Source of the DNA: Rheinheimera sediminis
GTDB taxonomy: Bacteria; Pseudomonadota; Gammaproteobacteria; Enterobacterales; Alteromonadaceae
DNA: 64,000 nt
Direction: 5' to 3'
Assembly (NCBI RefSeq): GCF_004005375.1
Contig: NZ_RZUF01000017.1
Span: forward strand, 62,001-126,000
The notes beneath the pieces were generated by a model. It saw nothing but the letters and a program-made list of their open reading frames with translations, ran no database searches and was not told where the DNA came from. Position numbers and translations under genes: made by a program. This document shows, in pieces, positions 27,198 to 38,172 of this stretch (within the stretch, counting starts at the first letter, position 1; each line of letters opens with the position of its first letter).

Positions 27198-29588
27198 TTA
27201 ATCATCAGATGAACCGTTGACTATATCGGCTATCTCTTCCAGACGGCGCAATGCCAGGTAGTTAATGGTGCGTTTCGGGTATTGATTTTTGCTGTTACGC
27301 TCACCTGCCGGCATATCCATTAACAGCTCCAGCGCTTCATCCACACCTTTGACAACGTAAATATGAAACTGGCCCTGCTCTACCGCTTTAATCACTTCAT
27401 CATTCAGCACCAGATTCAGCTGGTTGCTGGCCGGAATAATACAGCCTTGTTTGCCGGTTAAACCACGCGACTGGCACAAGCGGAAGAAACCTTCAATTTT
27501 TTCATTCACGCCACCTATGGCCTGCACCTGACCATGCTGGTTAATGGACCCTGTCACCGCCAGGCTTTGGCTAATAGGAATATCGGCTATACCTGAAATC
27601 AGCGCGCAGACCTCTGCCAGTGACGCACTGTCGCCATCTATTAAACCGTAGGATTGTTCCATAGCTATATTGGCCGATAAGGTCAGTGGGAAATGCTGAG
27701 CGTATTTAGCGCCTAAATAACCTGTCAGCAGCATCACACCTTTGGAGTGAATGGATTTACCCAGTTCTACTTCGCGCTCAATATCGACCACGCCAGTAGA
27801 ACCAGCAAAGACGGTGGCGCTGATACGGGCCGGTGTACCAAAGGCAGTATCACCAATTTCCAGTACTGTTAAACCGTTAATTTTGCCAACAGCCCAGTCG
27901 TCTGTATCTATTAAAATCTGGCCTTCCTGAATATCTTCCAAAAAGGACTCGCTGATACGGCCTGTGCGGTATTGCTTGCCTTCGAGCGCCATTTGCACAT
28001 GCTCTGCGCGCAGCTCAGTGGAGTCATGCTGAGTGGCATAAAAACAGGCTTCGCGCACCAGCTCCAGCACTTCAGCAAAACGGGCAGACAGTTTGCGCTG
28101 ATGTTCGGCCTGACGGAAACTAAAATTCAGCAGTTGCTTTAAACCACAAGCGGATAAAGTTTCCATATCCATTTGCTGAATTTGATCCTGAATTTGCAGC
28201 GACATATAACGCACTGTCTGCTCGTTAAATGGCAAATAATGCTCAAAGTCGGCTAACACCCGGAACAGTTCATTAAACTCATCGTCCACGTCCTGTACCA
28301 GATAATACAGATCCCGCGAACCCAAAAGCACTATTTTCACGCTAAGCGGTATCGCCTTAGGCGTAATAATGGTGGAGTTAGTGACTGCATGATCGCTTAA
28401 GGTATCAATCAGAATTTCACCGGTTTTCAGCGCCAGTTTCAGCGCATCCCACAGGCTTGGCTGCGACAATAAACGATCTGCATCAAGCACCAGATAACCG
28501 CCATTAGCCTTGTGTAAAGCGCCAGGGCGGATCATGCGGTAATTGGTGTATAAGGAGCCTTGCATCGAGCTGTATTCCACCCGGCCAAATAAATTGCCAT
28601 AGCTTGGGTTCGGTTCAAAAATAATAGGAGCGCCGTCCATCAATTCGTGATGCATCAGTACATTAGGCACAAAGTCGCCGACAAAAATGCTGCGAATATC
28701 CAGCTCTTCCAACTTATCGCTTTCAGCTTCTTCCGGTAACAGCTCCAACATAGCTTTGATTAAAGCAGGCTTCATATCCCGCAGATAACGTAATACGCCC
28801 AATTCACCGGCATAATCGTGTTCTAGTTGCTTCAGTAACGGTTTAATGGCTTGCTCTATGGTCTCACGACGCAGCGCACGCAGGTTTTCCGACAGTTCAC
28901 GTTTCCACTGCGGTAACTCCAACAATTGCTCATTCAATATGGTTTCAAGCTCTGAGACTAAGTCATAGAAAAACTGGCGTTTTTCCTCAGATAAATTAGC
29001 AAATTCATTGTCGTCCAATGCTTTGCCATCGACCACAGGCGAAAAGCTGACGGCGCCGTTTTCCTCGTACAGCACCACTTGCTGCTCTAAGGCTTTGCGT
29101 TCGACTAAAGCAATAGCAGCTTCATATTTATCGTCAAATTCCTGATGTATTGCTTTTTTCTTACGCTGATAACCCGGGTTATCAAAAGCCGCAGGGAAAG
29201 TATCCAATAGCTCGTCGATTAAGGCTTCGACTTTTTTTACCAGCACTTTGCCTTCACCTGGCACTAAACGTAAGGTACCGGGAATACGCTCATCATCAAA
29301 GTTATTGATATAACACCAGTCGTCCGGTGTAGCTTTTTCGCTGGCGGCTTGCTGCAGAATATCCTGCACTAAGGTGTAACGGCCTAAAGCAGGCTCACCC
29401 ATCACGTAAAGGTTATAACCCGGCATATCCATGCCGATGGCAAAATTTAATGCCGCTTTTGCTCTGTCCTGGCCAATAAAAGTGCTGGATAAACCTGTCA
29501 CGTCCAGCGCTTGCTGGATCAGGTGTTTATCGAGTTGTGGACCTAAATGTTCGGCGGTTAAAGCATATTTATGGCTGTTGTGCGTCAT
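27198..29588 (-). CDS. Lon-like ATP-dependent protease (AAA_32 / YcbZ-LonB type)
   Basis: 796 aa. The N-terminal AAA part starts with EHLGPQLDKHLIQQALD and a nucleotide site (GEPALGRYTLVQDIL, an atypical P-loop), followed by a long insertion and the region ALHKANGGYLVLDADRLL. The C-terminal Lon protease domain (about 560-760) has the catalytic Ser in IDGDSASLAEVCALIS and the Lys in GGVNEKIEGFF. Related to E. coli YcbZ but longer, as in other marine gammaproteobacteria. Cytosolic; substrates unknown. Followed closely by yjjG. Confidence 0.88.
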   Translation of the reverse strand: MTHNSHKYALTAEHLGPQLDKHLIQQALDVTGLSSTFIGQDRAKAALNFAIGMDMPGYNLYVMGEPALGRYTLVQDILQQAASEKATPDDWCYINNFDDERIPGTLRLVPGEGKVLVKKVEALIDELLDTFPAAFDNPGYQRKKKAIHQEFDDKYEAAIALVERKALEQQVVLYEENGAVSFSPVVDGKALDDNEFANLSEEKRQFFYDLVSELETILNEQLLELPQWKRELSENLRALRRETIEQAIKPLLKQLEHDYAGELGVLRYLRDMKPALIKAMLELLPEEAESDKLEELDIRSIFVGDFVPNVLMHHELMDGAPIIFEPNPSYGNLFGRVEYSSMQGSLYTNYRMIRPGALHKANGGYLVLDADRLLSQPSLWDALKLALKTGEILIDTLSDHAVTNSTIITPKAIPLSVKIVLLGSRDLYYLVQDVDDEFNELFRVLADFEHYLPFNEQTVRYMSLQIQDQIQQMDMETLSACGLKQLLNFSFRQAEHQRKLSARFAEVLELVREACFYATQHDSTELRAEHVQMALEGKQYRTGRISESFLEDIQEGQILIDTDDWAVGKINGLTVLEIGDTAFGTPARISATVFAGSTGVVDIEREVELGKSIHSKGVMLLTGYLGAKYAQHFPLTLSANIAMEQSYGLIDGDSASLAEVCALISGIADIPISQSLAVTGSINQHGQVQAIGGVNEKIEGFFRLCQSRGLTGKQGCIIPASNQLNLVLNDEVIKAVEQGQFHIYVVKGVDEALELLMDMPAGERNSKNQYPKRTINYLALRRLEEIADIVNGSSDD

Positions 29589-29667
29589 GCAACCTGCTCA
29601 GTGTTGAAAGATGAAAACTACAATGACGTCATCTTAACAAATCATTGAATAAAATGAATGATGTAAA

Positions 29668-29786
29668 CCTAAGTAACTTGGAGTTGCAGGGAGGCGACAA
29701 GCCTGTGAGACCCCAGGAGCATAGTTAACCTATGTGACTGGGGCGAGTGGCGCAGTCAACAAAGCTGCAGCTTCAAGGACGACGGT
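29668..29786 (+). repeat. ERIC-like intergenic repeat, copy B
   Basis: The best-preserved copy: AAGTAACTTGGAGTTGCAGG, then ACCCCAGGAGCATAGTTAAC and CTATGTGACTGGGGCGAGTG, then GTCAACAAAGCTGCAGCTTC and AAGGACGACGG. Arrangement and core match the enterobacterial ERIC/IRU consensus. Located between the Lon-like gene and the ybeL-like gene. Confidence 0.85.
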
Positions 29787-29787
29787 T

Positions 29788-30243
29788 TTAAAAAGGCAGG
29801 CCCTGACGACTGAACTGCGTCCCCCCACAATAGACACAAGCGTCTAATACTCCTGGATGGTAAAAGGCTTGCTGTTGCTGACACTGCTGGCATTGGTACA
29901 GCCCCATGCCCACTTCTTCACCTTGCAGATACGTGCCTTGATGCTCCAAATCCTGCATCAATTCCTGCCATTCAATCTGGGTTTTGTCGGTAATCAGTGA
30001 AAGTTCATACCACAAAGTTTCAGGCCAAAGTGATGGCGCTTGTTCAGCCTGTGCGGCCTGACGTTTAAAGGTTTCGATAAAAAGCTGAGTTTCATAAGCC
30101 GTCAGCTCTTTTCCCGCTTTGATATAAGCTTTGACTGTGTCGGCAAATTCGACCAGATGATCCAGTTGTTGCCGCCTTCCTTCTTCGAACATATCCGCTA
30201 ACTCATTGAGCCATTTCTGATATTTTTCTTTAAATTCCGACAT
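29788..30243 (-). CDS. ybeL: YbeL-like zinc-ribbon protein (DUF1451)
   Basis: 151 aa. N-terminal helical part, the conserved segment ETLWYELSLITDKTQIEWQELMQDLEHQGTY, and a C-terminal zinc ribbon (YQCQQCQ...LDACVYCGG). Alignment by eye with E. coli YbeL (160 aa) holds over the whole length. Function unknown. In E. coli ybeL lies near leuS, and here it is about 2.2 kb from leuS, so the neighbourhood is partly conserved. GGAGG precedes the start. Confidence 0.85.
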   Translation of the reverse strand: MSEFKEKYQKWLNELADMFEEGRRQQLDHLVEFADTVKAYIKAGKELTAYETQLFIETFKRQAAQAEQAPSLWPETLWYELSLITDKTQIEWQELMQDLEHQGTYLQGEEVGMGLYQCQQCQQQQAFYHPGVLDACVYCGGTQFSRQGLPF

Positions 30244-30386
30244 AAAACCTCCTTACTGCTTTTCTTCAGTATAGTCGGCTAAAAACGAACAACTGAGTTT
30301 TAAACCTGTAGCACAGCTTTTTAGTCGCAAGGCTATTGCGGCTTTTTGCTCTGAAGCTCAGTCTGCACATAAAACTATAACAGGGG

Positions 30387-31550
30387 GTGTTGATGAAACT
30401 CTATTTTGCGTTTACCGCTTTTGCTTTGTTATCCAGTGCAGCTAGTGCTGCAGACTATTTTCCACCTGCCGGGCAATGGCAACAAAAACCAGCGGCCGAA
30501 TTAAAGGTAGATGCAGCTATGCTGCAACAAGCTGTGGATTACGCCATCAAAGCAGAAAACAAAGCAGACCGGGATCAAGCCTTAGTGCAGGCCACCACCT
30601 TTGGTGCTAAAGAACCCTACGATCAGATTATTGGCCCGATGAAAACCCGCGCTCCTGCCAATGGCATTATTATTTATAAGGGTTCAGTGATAGCCCAGTG
30701 GGGCGATACACTGGCTGTAGATATGACCCACAGCATCACCAAAACTTTTTTAACCACTGTGACAGGTCTGGCGTTGCAACAAGGCTTAATTCATAACCTG
30801 CAGGACAAAGTAGATAGCTACATGCCTCATGGTGTCGATTTATATCAGGGTAATCACAATAGCCAAATTCGCTGGGATCATCTGCTGCGTCAAACCAGTG
30901 ACTGGCAAGGTACTTTATGGGGCAAACCGGACTGGGCCGACAGACCCGAAGGTAAAACTCCGGCTGACTGGCCAAAACGGCCGTTACGCACTCCTGGTAG
31001 CCACTACAAATACAACGATGTGCGGGTGAACCTGCTGGCATTATCCACCTTATATGTCTGGCGTAAGCCTTTGCCCCAGGTGCTGAACGAACAGATCATG
31101 ACGCCTATTGGCGCTTCGTCCACCTGGCGCTGGTATGGCTACGACAATAGCTGGATTGAACTGGATGGCCAGAAGATGCAATCGGTATCCGGTGGCGGCC
31201 ATTGGGGCGGCGGCATGTTTATTAATGCCTGGGATTTAGCCCGTTTTGGTTATCTGTTTTTACGGGATGGTCAATGGCAAGGCAAGCAACTGATCAGTAA
31301 AAAATGGATCCGGCTTGCCAGCACTGGTGGCACAGCCAACCCTGAATATGGCTTTGCCAATTGGTTTTTAAACCCGGGCCGCAAAGCACTGCCGAATGCT
31401 CCTGAAACCGCTATTACATTTCAGGGTGCTGGCCGCAATATTATTTACATCGACAAAGACAACGATTTACTGATGGTCGTGCGCTGGATTGGTAATGGTG
31501 ATGAGCTGAATCAATTAGTGGGCAAAGTATTAACTGCTCTGCCCCATTAA
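30387..31550 (+). CDS. Serine hydrolase of the beta-lactamase / PBP fold
   Basis: 387 aa with a signal peptide (ending AASAADY). SxxK motif in DMTHSITKTFLTT, YxN in YKYNDVRVNLLA, and a late GAGRNIIYID strand in place of the usual KTG. This is the class C-like esterase/peptidase group (COG1680), often annotated beta-lactamase but usually not antibiotic-inactivating. Periplasmic. Terminates in a strong hairpin shared with the convergent exporter gene. Confidence 0.82.
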   Translation: MLMKLYFAFTAFALLSSAASAADYFPPAGQWQQKPAAELKVDAAMLQQAVDYAIKAENKADRDQALVQATTFGAKEPYDQIIGPMKTRAPANGIIIYKGSVIAQWGDTLAVDMTHSITKTFLTTVTGLALQQGLIHNLQDKVDSYMPHGVDLYQGNHNSQIRWDHLLRQTSDWQGTLWGKPDWADRPEGKTPADWPKRPLRTPGSHYKYNDVRVNLLALSTLYVWRKPLPQVLNEQIMTPIGASSTWRWYGYDNSWIELDGQKMQSVSGGGHWGGGMFINAWDLARFGYLFLRDGQWQGKQLISKKWIRLASTGGTANPEYGFANWFLNPGRKALPNAPETAITFQGAGRNIIYIDKDNDLLMVVRWIGNGDELNQLVGKVLTALPH

Positions 31551-31556
31551 AGTCTC

Positions 31557-31586
31557 AAGCTAGCGCTGGTCTGCCAGCGCTAGCTT
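31557..31586. terminator. Perfect hairpin between convergent genes
   Basis: AAGCTAGCGCTGG and CCAGCGCTAGCTT form a perfect 13-base-pair stem with a four-base loop. It overlaps the last codons of the LysE-type gene and lies seven bases after the serine-hydrolase stop. Poly-T tails are lacking, but position and strength suggest bidirectional termination or 3'-end protection. Confidence 0.65.
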
Positions 31587-32195
31587 CACGCCCAAAGCGA
31601 CAAATAAAGCTCCCATACTTTTATTCAGCCACTGCGCAACCAGCGGGCTTACTTTCATTTTTTTTCCGGCAAAGCCAGCACTGACGGCTAAAAACACACA
31701 CCAGAGCATACCGTTGACGTTAAAAATAAAACCCAAAATAACAAAAGCCAAAGCTTTGTTAGCTGCATCAACAGCAATAAACTGCGGTACAAAAGCTAAG
31801 AAAAACAGCGCTACTTTTGGATTCAATACATTAGTGACAAAGCCTTGCAGGAAAATGCTACGAAAGGAAGCCGATGAAACCTGCTGTACAACAACGCCAT
31901 GTTCAGCAGGTTTTGCCAACAACATTTTCACCCCGAGATAAACTAAATAGGCAGCGCCAGCCAGTTTCACCAGCGTAAAAGCTGTCGCAGAAGTAGCAAG
32001 CAAAGCGGAAACTCCCAAAGCAGCGGCAAAAATATGCACAAAAACACCAGTGCCAATACCTGCAACTGCAACCAAACCAGCACGCCAACCCTGACTGGCG
32101 CTGCGGCTGACAATTAGCACCGTATCTGGCCCTGGCGAAATATTCAGCAATAAGCCGGAAATAATAAACAACCACAGATTTTCAATACCAAACAC
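31560..32195 (-). CDS. LysE/RhtB-family amino-acid exporter
   Basis: 211 aa with six hydrophobic helices and the signatures NISPGPDTVLIVSRSASQGWRAG and NVLNPKVALFFLAFVPQFI. This is a different branch from the LeuE-like gene at 3010 (here FVPQFI rather than FFIQFID). Predicted efflux of amino acids such as threonine or homoserine lactones; substrate not determinable. Divergent from leuS. Confidence 0.82.
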   Translation of the reverse strand: MFGIENLWLFIISGLLLNISPGPDTVLIVSRSASQGWRAGLVAVAGIGTGVFVHIFAAALGVSALLATSATAFTLVKLAGAAYLVYLGVKMLLAKPAEHGVVVQQVSSASFRSIFLQGFVTNVLNPKVALFFLAFVPQFIAVDAANKALAFVILGFIFNVNGMLWCVFLAVSAGFAGKKMKVSPLVAQWLNKSMGALFVALGVKLALADQR

Positions 32196-32402
32196 CAGCT
32201 ACTCCTTGATGAAATAATCCTCTTCAGTTCATTACTTTATGCAGCAGAAGTAATACAGACAAGAGCCTCACCACAAAATAAAACAAAGCAAGGTTTGTCG
32301 GTTGTTGCAGTTGTTGCCGCCCCCCTGCTTGCGGTATGCTAGCGGCAATTTTTCCCGCCGGTTTCATCGGTCTGGTTTTGACTTCACGTTGGAAGGTTTT
32401 TA

Positions 32403-34991
32403 ATGCACGAACAATATAATCCGCAGTTGATTGAACAGCAGCTGCAAAAGGAATGGGAACAAACAAACGCCTTTAAAGTAGTAGAAGATGCTTCGAAAGA
32501 AAAATACTACTGCCTCTCCATGTTCCCGTACCCAAGTGGCCGTTTGCATATGGGCCATGTGCGTAACTACACCATAGGTGATGTGATCAGTCGTTTCCAG
32601 CGGATGCAGGGCAAAAACGTTATGCAACCTATGGGTTGGGATGCTTTTGGTTTACCAGCTGAAAACGCTGCTATTGCCAATAAAACAGCACCAGCCAAAT
32701 GGACCTACGCCAATATCGACTATATGAAAGGCCAGCTGAAACGCTTAGGTTTTGGTTACGACTGGGACCGTGAAGTCGCCACCTGTAAGCCTGAATACTA
32801 CAAGTGGGAACAATGGTTTTTCACCAAGCTGTTTGAAAAAGGCTTAGTGTTCAAAAAAATGGCGACAGTCAACTGGGACCCTGTCGATCAGTGTGTGCTT
32901 GCCAACGAGCAAGTGATTGACGGCCGCGGCTGGCGTTCAGGTGCCCTGGTGGAACAACGTGAACTGGCCCAGTGGTTTATTAAAATTACCGATTACGCTG
33001 AAGAGTTATTACAAGACTTAGACCAGTTAGACGACTGGCCTGAGCAAGTAAAAACTATGCAGAAAAACTGGATCGGCCGCTCTGAAGGTGTAGAGATCGA
33101 GTTTAAAGTGGCAGATTCAGATCAGACGATGTCGGTCTACACCACCCGTCCAGACACTTTGTACGGCGTCACTTATGTTGCCGTTGCTGCCCAGCATCCA
33201 TTAGCTCAGCAAGCTGCCGTGAACAATGCTGAATTACAGGCTTTTATTGAAGAATGTAAAGGTGGTAAAACAGCAGAAGCCGATATGGCGACTATGGAGA
33301 AAAAAGGCGCACCAACAGGTTTGTTCGCGGTTCACCCTTTAACAGGTGAACAGGTACCAGTCTGGGTCGCTAACTTTGTACTGATGCATTACGGCTCAGG
33401 CGCTGTGATGGCCGTACCTGGTCACGATCAGCGCGATTATGAATTTGCCACTAAATACGGCCTGGCTATTAAACAAGTGGTTCAGCCAGAAGCTGGCAGC
33501 GCTGCAGTTTGCGATTTAACCACTGCAGCCTTTACTGAAAAAGGCGTGCTGATTAATTCAGCTGAATTTAACGGTTTAGATTTTTCTGCCGCTTTTAAAG
33601 CTATATCCGACAAATTAGCCGCTATGGGCGTAGGACAGGTCAAAGTGAATTACCGTTTACGTGACTGGGGTGTATCCCGTCAACGTTACTGGGGCTCACC
33701 AATTCCAATGCTGACACTGGAAGATGGTACTCAGGTTCCTGTACCAGAAGACATGCTGCCGGTACGTTTACCAGAAGATGTGGTGATGAATGGTGTGACT
33801 TCACCGATCAAAGCCGATCCAGAGTGGGCAAAAACCACCTACAACGGCCAGGCCGCTTTCCATGAAACCGATACCTTCGACACCTTTATGGAATCGAGCT
33901 GGTACTATGCCCGTTACTGCAGCCCGGATCATGACAAAGCCATGCTGGACCCGGCTAAAGCCAACTACTGGCTGCCGGTTGATCAGTACATTGGCGGTAT
34001 AGAACACGCCATACTGCATTTACTGTATTCACGTTTCTTCCATAAACTGTTGCGTGACGTAGGTTTAGTCCAGTGCGATGAGCCTTTTAAGCGTTTATTG
34101 TGCCAGGGCATGGTATTGGCAGACACTTTCTACCGCGAAACTGAAAACGGTGGTAAAGAATGGTTCTCCCCTGCTGATGTCGCGACAGAGCGTGACGAAA
34201 AAGGTCGCATTACGGCCTCTATTTTAAAAACAGACGGCAAGCCGGTGTTGTCTGCGGGCATGAGCAAAATGTCCAAGTCGAAAAACAACGGTATAGATCC
34301 GCAGCTGGTGATCGACCAATACGGCGCCGACACAGTACGTTTGTTTATGATGTTTACCGCGCCACCAGAGCAAACTCTGGAATGGCAAGACTCGGCGGTA
34401 GAAGGTGCAAACCGTTTCTTACGCCGGATTTGGACTTTGGCAGCCGATCACAAAGAGCTGTTCAGCACAGCTGTGACCTCTTTGGAATTAAATTCCGACC
34501 AAAAGGCGCTGCGCCGCGATATTCACAAAACTATCGCTAAAGTGTCAGACGATATAGGCCGTCGCAACGTGTTTAATACAGCTGTTGCCGCCATTATGGA
34601 ACTGGCCAACAAAGTACAAAAAGCGCCTGTCGATACAGATGCAGACAAACAAGTGAAACGTGAAGGTATTCAGACCTTAATTCAATTACTGAACCCAATC
34701 ACACCACACTTGTCGCAGTACCTGTGGCAAGAATTAGGTTTTACTACAGCATTGGAGCAAAGCCCATGGCCTGTGGCTGATGCAGCTGCTATGGTGGAAG
34801 ATGAAAAGTTAGTGGTAGTGCAAATTAACGGTAAAGTACGGGCTAAAGTAACAGTCTCAGTTGATGCCACTGAACAACAAGTACTGGAACTTGCTCATGC
34901 AGAAGAAAACGTGCAGCGTTTCCTTGAAGGAGTCACTATCCGTAAAGTGATTTATGTTCCGGGTAAACTGCTGAGTCTGGCCGTAGGATAA
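32403..34991 (+). CDS. leuS: Leucyl-tRNA synthetase
   Basis: 862 aa, normal bacterial length. HIGH-type motif in [16 protein letters not shown] (about 42-57), the CP1 editing domain in the middle ([16 protein letters not shown]), KMSKSKNNG in the catalytic loop (about 622-630) and a C-terminal anticodon-binding plus tRNA-contact domain. GGAAGG precedes the ATG. First gene of the conserved leuS-lptE-holA-nadD-rsfS-rlmH-mrdA-mrdB-rlpA-dacA run. Confidence 0.98.
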   Translation: MHEQYNPQLIEQQLQKEWEQTNAFKVVEDASKEKYYCLSMFPYPSGRLHMGHVRNYTIGDVISRFQRMQGKNVMQPMGWDAFGLPAENAAIANKTAPAKWTYANIDYMKGQLKRLGFGYDWDREVATCKPEYYKWEQWFFTKLFEKGLVFKKMATVNWDPVDQCVLANEQVIDGRGWRSGALVEQRELAQWFIKITDYAEELLQDLDQLDDWPEQVKTMQKNWIGRSEGVEIEFKVADSDQTMSVYTTRPDTLYGVTYVAVAAQHPLAQQAAVNNAELQAFIEECKGGKTAEADMATMEKKGAPTGLFAVHPLTGEQVPVWVANFVLMHYGSGAVMAVPGHDQRDYEFATKYGLAIKQVVQPEAGSAAVCDLTTAAFTEKGVLINSAEFNGLDFSAAFKAISDKLAAMGVGQVKVNYRLRDWGVSRQRYWGSPIPMLTLEDGTQVPVPEDMLPVRLPEDVVMNGVTSPIKADPEWAKTTYNGQAAFHETDTFDTFMESSWYYARYCSPDHDKAMLDPAKANYWLPVDQYIGGIEHAILHLLYSRFFHKLLRDVGLVQCDEPFKRLLCQGMVLADTFYRETENGGKEWFSPADVATERDEKGRITASILKTDGKPVLSAGMSKMSKSKNNGIDPQLVIDQYGADTVRLFMMFTAPPEQTLEWQDSAVEGANRFLRRIWTLAADHKELFSTAVTSLELNSDQKALRRDIHKTIAKVSDDIGRRNVFNTAVAAIMELANKVQKAPVDTDADKQVKREGIQTLIQLLNPITPHLSQYLWQELGFTTALEQSPWPVADAAAMVEDEKLVVVQINGKVRAKVTVSVDATEQQVLELAHAEENVQRFLEGVTIRKVIYVPGKLLSLAVG

Positions 34992-34992
34992 A

Positions 34993-35478
34993 ATGAAAAA
35001 ACACTTGATGTGGACAGGGCTGCTGCTTGCTGGCAGCCTGCTTCTGACCAGCTGTGGCTTCCACTTACGTGGTAGCCTGCCGCTGGAACGTTATCCGGCT
35101 ATTTTTGTGGATGCTAAAAAGCATTCTGAACTGGCCAACCTGTTATCACAACAATTAGAAAGCAATAAAGTAAAATTGCTGACCAAACTGGATCCACAAG
35201 CACCAGCACTGATGCTACAACAAGATAGTCTGGAACGCCGCACCTTATCGTTATTTCCCAATGGCCAGGTTGCCGAATACGAACTGATCTATAGAGTCAA
35301 GTACCAGTTATTGCTGCCGGATCAGGAACTGCAAGAGTTTCAGTTTGAACTGACTCGTGATTATCAGGATGATCCAAATTTGGCTTTGGCCAAAGCCAAA
35401 GAACTGGATTTGTTATTGCAGGAACTGAGAAATCAGGCCGCCAGCCGTATTATCCGCCAGTTAAACCGGATCCGCTAA
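34993..35478 (+). CDS. lptE: LPS-assembly lipoprotein LptE
   Basis: 161 aa, lipobox LLLTSC followed by GFHLRGSLPL, the family hallmark. It is the outer-membrane lipoprotein that plugs LptD and helps insert lipopolysaccharide. Starts one base after leuS and its stop overlaps the holA start, the standard arrangement. Confidence 0.93.
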   Translation: MKKHLMWTGLLLAGSLLLTSCGFHLRGSLPLERYPAIFVDAKKHSELANLLSQQLESNKVKLLTKLDPQAPALMLQQDSLERRTLSLFPNGQVAEYELIYRVKYQLLLPDQELQEFQFELTRDYQDDPNLALAKAKELDLLLQELRNQAASRIIRQLNRIR

Positions 35479-36530
35479 TGCTGAAGCTGTATAGCAATCA
35501 GCTTGCTGCACAGTTACAGAAAAGCCTGGCACCAGTGTATCTGGTGTTTGGTGAAGAGCCGCTGCAAAAGCAGGAAAGCATTGATTTCATTCGGGCTGCT
35601 GCAAAAAAACATGGCTTTGATGAACGGCAAAGTTACAGCTGGGACAGCAGTTTCAGCTGGAACGACTTTCTGATGGAGCTGAATAATTTATCCTTATTTT
35701 CGCCTCGTCGGGTATTTGAGCTGGAACTACCGGCTAAATTGCCAACAGGCGCAAGCGACTTATTAAAACAGCTCCCCTCATTAGTGCACCCGGATTTAAT
35801 TCTGGTGCTGCATGCTGCCAAAAACGCCACTGATTACGCTAAATCAGCCTGGTTTAAAAACTTGGCTGAACAGGCAGTACAGGTGCAGTTTTATCCGCTG
35901 GACGATCAGCAATTTCAGCGTTGGTTACAGCAACGCGCATCGCAACTCAAACTGCATTTAACACCGGATGCCATCACCTTGATGCAGCATCACTGTGCCG
36001 GTAATTTATTGGCTGCTGCACAGGAGCTGGAAAAACTGGGGTTAAGTCTGGTCAGTGGTGCTGTCGATGCTGAACTTCTGGAACAGCATTTAGCTGACCA
36101 GTCACATTTTTCAGTGTTTCAGTTGGTAGATGCTTTATTGTCTGGTCAGGGTAACGAAGCCTTGCACCGGCTTGACCGTTTATTACAGCAAGACACTGAA
36201 CCTGTGATTATTGCCTGGCAATTGCAAAAAGAAGTCACTACTTTGATGCAAATGCATCTGGCCCAGCAACAGGGTAAACCTCTGGCGGATTTTTTCAAAA
36301 AAAATGCCATTTGGCCTAAACGTCAACCTATGTACCAAATCGCCGTGTCGCGTTTACCAGCCAAATGGCTAGGCTATGTGCAGCAAGAACTGGCCGCCTT
36401 TGACCGGGCTTTTAAATCAGGTGCCTTAAGCAGCCATGAACTGGCATTAGCACATTTAGTTAGTTTATTGGTCAGCCCTGTTTCCAAAGTATTTTCATTG
36501 CAGCAGCGTTATGCCGACTTCACGCCCTGA
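35478..36530 (+). CDS. holA: DNA polymerase III delta subunit HolA
   Basis: 350 aa. N-terminal clamp-loader fold with APVYLVFGEEPLQKQESIDFIR (degenerate P-loop of delta), middle helices and the C-terminal collar region (FKSGALSSHELALAHLVSLL). Opens the sliding clamp within the clamp loader. Its end overlaps nadD by 20 bases. Confidence 0.95.
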   Translation: MLKLYSNQLAAQLQKSLAPVYLVFGEEPLQKQESIDFIRAAAKKHGFDERQSYSWDSSFSWNDFLMELNNLSLFSPRRVFELELPAKLPTGASDLLKQLPSLVHPDLILVLHAAKNATDYAKSAWFKNLAEQAVQVQFYPLDDQQFQRWLQQRASQLKLHLTPDAITLMQHHCAGNLLAAAQELEKLGLSLVSGAVDAELLEQHLADQSHFSVFQLVDALLSGQGNEALHRLDRLLQQDTEPVIIAWQLQKEVTTLMQMHLAQQQGKPLADFFKKNAIWPKRQPMYQIAVSRLPAKWLGYVQQELAAFDRAFKSGALSSHELALAHLVSLLVSPVSKVFSLQQRYADFTP

Positions 36531-37173
36531 TCGTGCTTTTGCCGTATTTGGCGGCACTTTTGACCCCATACATAAGGCGCATTTAGCCTGCGCTCAATAC
36601 GTGTTACAACATTGTGCAGTCAGTGAAGTGCAACTGATGCCCTGTCACCTTCCAGCTCATCGTTCCAGTCCAGGCGTCAGTGCAGAACACAGAGCTGCTA
36701 TGGTGCAACTCGCTATTGAGCATATTGCTGGCCTTTCTCTTCAGCCACTTGAGCTAGATAAACATAGCCCTTCCTACACTGTGGATAGTTTGCGTTTACT
36801 ACGCCAACAGTACCCGCGGGGTGGTTTGTTGTTTGTGATGGGTATGGATTCACTGGCGTACTTTAAACAATGGCATCAGTGGCAGAGTATTTTACAACTG
36901 GCACATCTGGTCGTCTGCCAACGACCGGGCAGTACAGCTGAAGACGGCGATTGTCCTGCTCTGCTTGAGCAACACGGCACTAGTTCCATGCAAGATCTGC
37001 ATTTACTCGACGCCGGCAAAATTATGCTACTGGGCAACCCTCCTGTAGATCTGAGTGCAACCCGGGTTCGCGCCTTACTGGAAAAAAACCAACCAAGCTC
37101 CGAACTAACTCAGCTGATACCAGCCGAAGTCTTGCACTACATAAAAACAGAAAGGCTGTACAGTGGCGTATAA
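36511..37173 (+). CDS. nadD: Nicotinate-nucleotide adenylyltransferase NadD
   Basis: 220 aa. FGGTFDPIHKAHL is the nucleotide-binding HxxH motif (usually HxGH; here HKAH), MGMDSLAYFKQWHQW is the substrate site and VDLSATRVRALL the C-terminal ATP motif. Makes nicotinic acid adenine dinucleotide in NAD synthesis. The start at 36511 lies within holA; translational coupling is likely. Confidence 0.94.
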   Translation: MPTSRPDRAFAVFGGTFDPIHKAHLACAQYVLQHCAVSEVQLMPCHLPAHRSSPGVSAEHRAAMVQLAIEHIAGLSLQPLELDKHSPSYTVDSLRLLRQQYPRGGLLFVMGMDSLAYFKQWHQWQSILQLAHLVVCQRPGSTAEDGDCPALLEQHGTSSMQDLHLLDAGKIMLLGNPPVDLSATRVRALLEKNQPSSELTQLIPAEVLHYIKTERLYSGV

Positions 37174-37225
37174 GATCAAAACAAAAAGTGTTAACATATG
37201 GCGTTTTTAGATCCCGGAGTAAAAA

Positions 37226-37546
37226 GTGCAAGCACAAGAGTTATTAGCATTCGTCCTCGACAAGCTGGACGACATGAAAGCCAAGGATATTGTCAGCCTG
37301 GATGTCAGAGAAAAATCCAATGTGACAGATTCCATGGTGATCTGCTCAGGCACCTCAAACCGTCATACACGTTCTATTGCCGACCATCTGGCTAAAGAAG
37401 CGAAAAAAGCTGGTATCAGTGTGTTAGGTATCGAAGGTTCTGGTTCAGGTGAGTGGGTACTGATTGATTTGGGTGAAGTAATAGCCCACGTTATGCAGGA
37501 AGAAAGCCGCAGCTTTTACCAGTTAGAGAAACTCTGGAGCGTTTAA
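37226..37546 (+). CDS. rsfS: Ribosome silencing factor RsfS
   Basis: 106 aa, start GTG. Signatures ALDKLDD-like [41 protein letters not shown] and [18 protein letters not shown]. Binds ribosomal protein uL14 and blocks subunit joining under starvation. Followed five bases later by rlmH, as in E. coli. Confidence 0.95.
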   Translation: MQAQELLAFVLDKLDDMKAKDIVSLDVREKSNVTDSMVICSGTSNRHTRSIADHLAKEAKKAGISVLGIEGSGSGEWVLIDLGEVIAHVMQEESRSFYQLEKLWSV

Positions 37547-37550
37547 CAGC

Positions 37551-38021
37551 ATGAAGTTAATGCTGATTGCAGTCGGTACTAAAATGCCTGATTGGGTCAC
37601 CACGGCTTATGAAGAGTATGCCCGTCGTTTTCCACGTGATTTGCCTCTGGAGTTGATTGAAATTCCTGCGGGTAAACGCGGGAAAAATGCGGACATAAAA
37701 CGTATTCTGGACACCGAAGGCGAAAAAATGCTGGCGGCCGTGCCTAAAGGTGCCCGCATTATTACGCTGGAGGTGGAAGGTGGCAACTGGAGCAGTCCCC
37801 TGCTGGCGCAAAAACTGACGCAATGGCAAATGGATGGCCGCGATGTCTGTTTACTGGTGGGCGGCCCTGAGGGCTTGGCGCCAGCCTGCATAGCGGCCAG
37901 CGAGAGTAAATGGTCGTTATCGGCCCTGACTATGCCACACCCTATGGTTCGGGTTGTACTGGCTGAAAGCTTGTATCGTGCCTGGAGTATCAGTACCAAT
38001 CACCCCTATCATCGCGAATAA
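37551..38021 (+). CDS. rlmH: 23S rRNA pseudouridine-1915 N3-methyltransferase RlmH
   Basis: 156 aa SPOUT methyltransferase. [16 protein letters not shown] at the start, the SAM knot motifs [11 protein letters not shown] and [19 protein letters not shown], and the terminal YHRE. Modifies helix 69 of 23S rRNA. Normal length. Confidence 0.97.
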   Translation: MKLMLIAVGTKMPDWVTTAYEEYARRFPRDLPLELIEIPAGKRGKNADIKRILDTEGEKMLAAVPKGARIITLEVEGGNWSSPLLAQKLTQWQMDGRDVCLLVGGPEGLAPACIAASESKWSLSALTMPHPMVRVVLAESLYRAWSISTNHPYHRE

Positions 38022-38172
38022 TATCAACAATGCAGCGATTTCTGTCTTTTCGACACCAAACAGAACCAGCCAAACTGTTGAGTGAAACCCCTGAATTTAG
38101 TGTGGTTCAGGTTCTAATGACTGCAAGCATCGGGGTTTGCCATTCTCCATTTAGGGATAATCACCACTAACC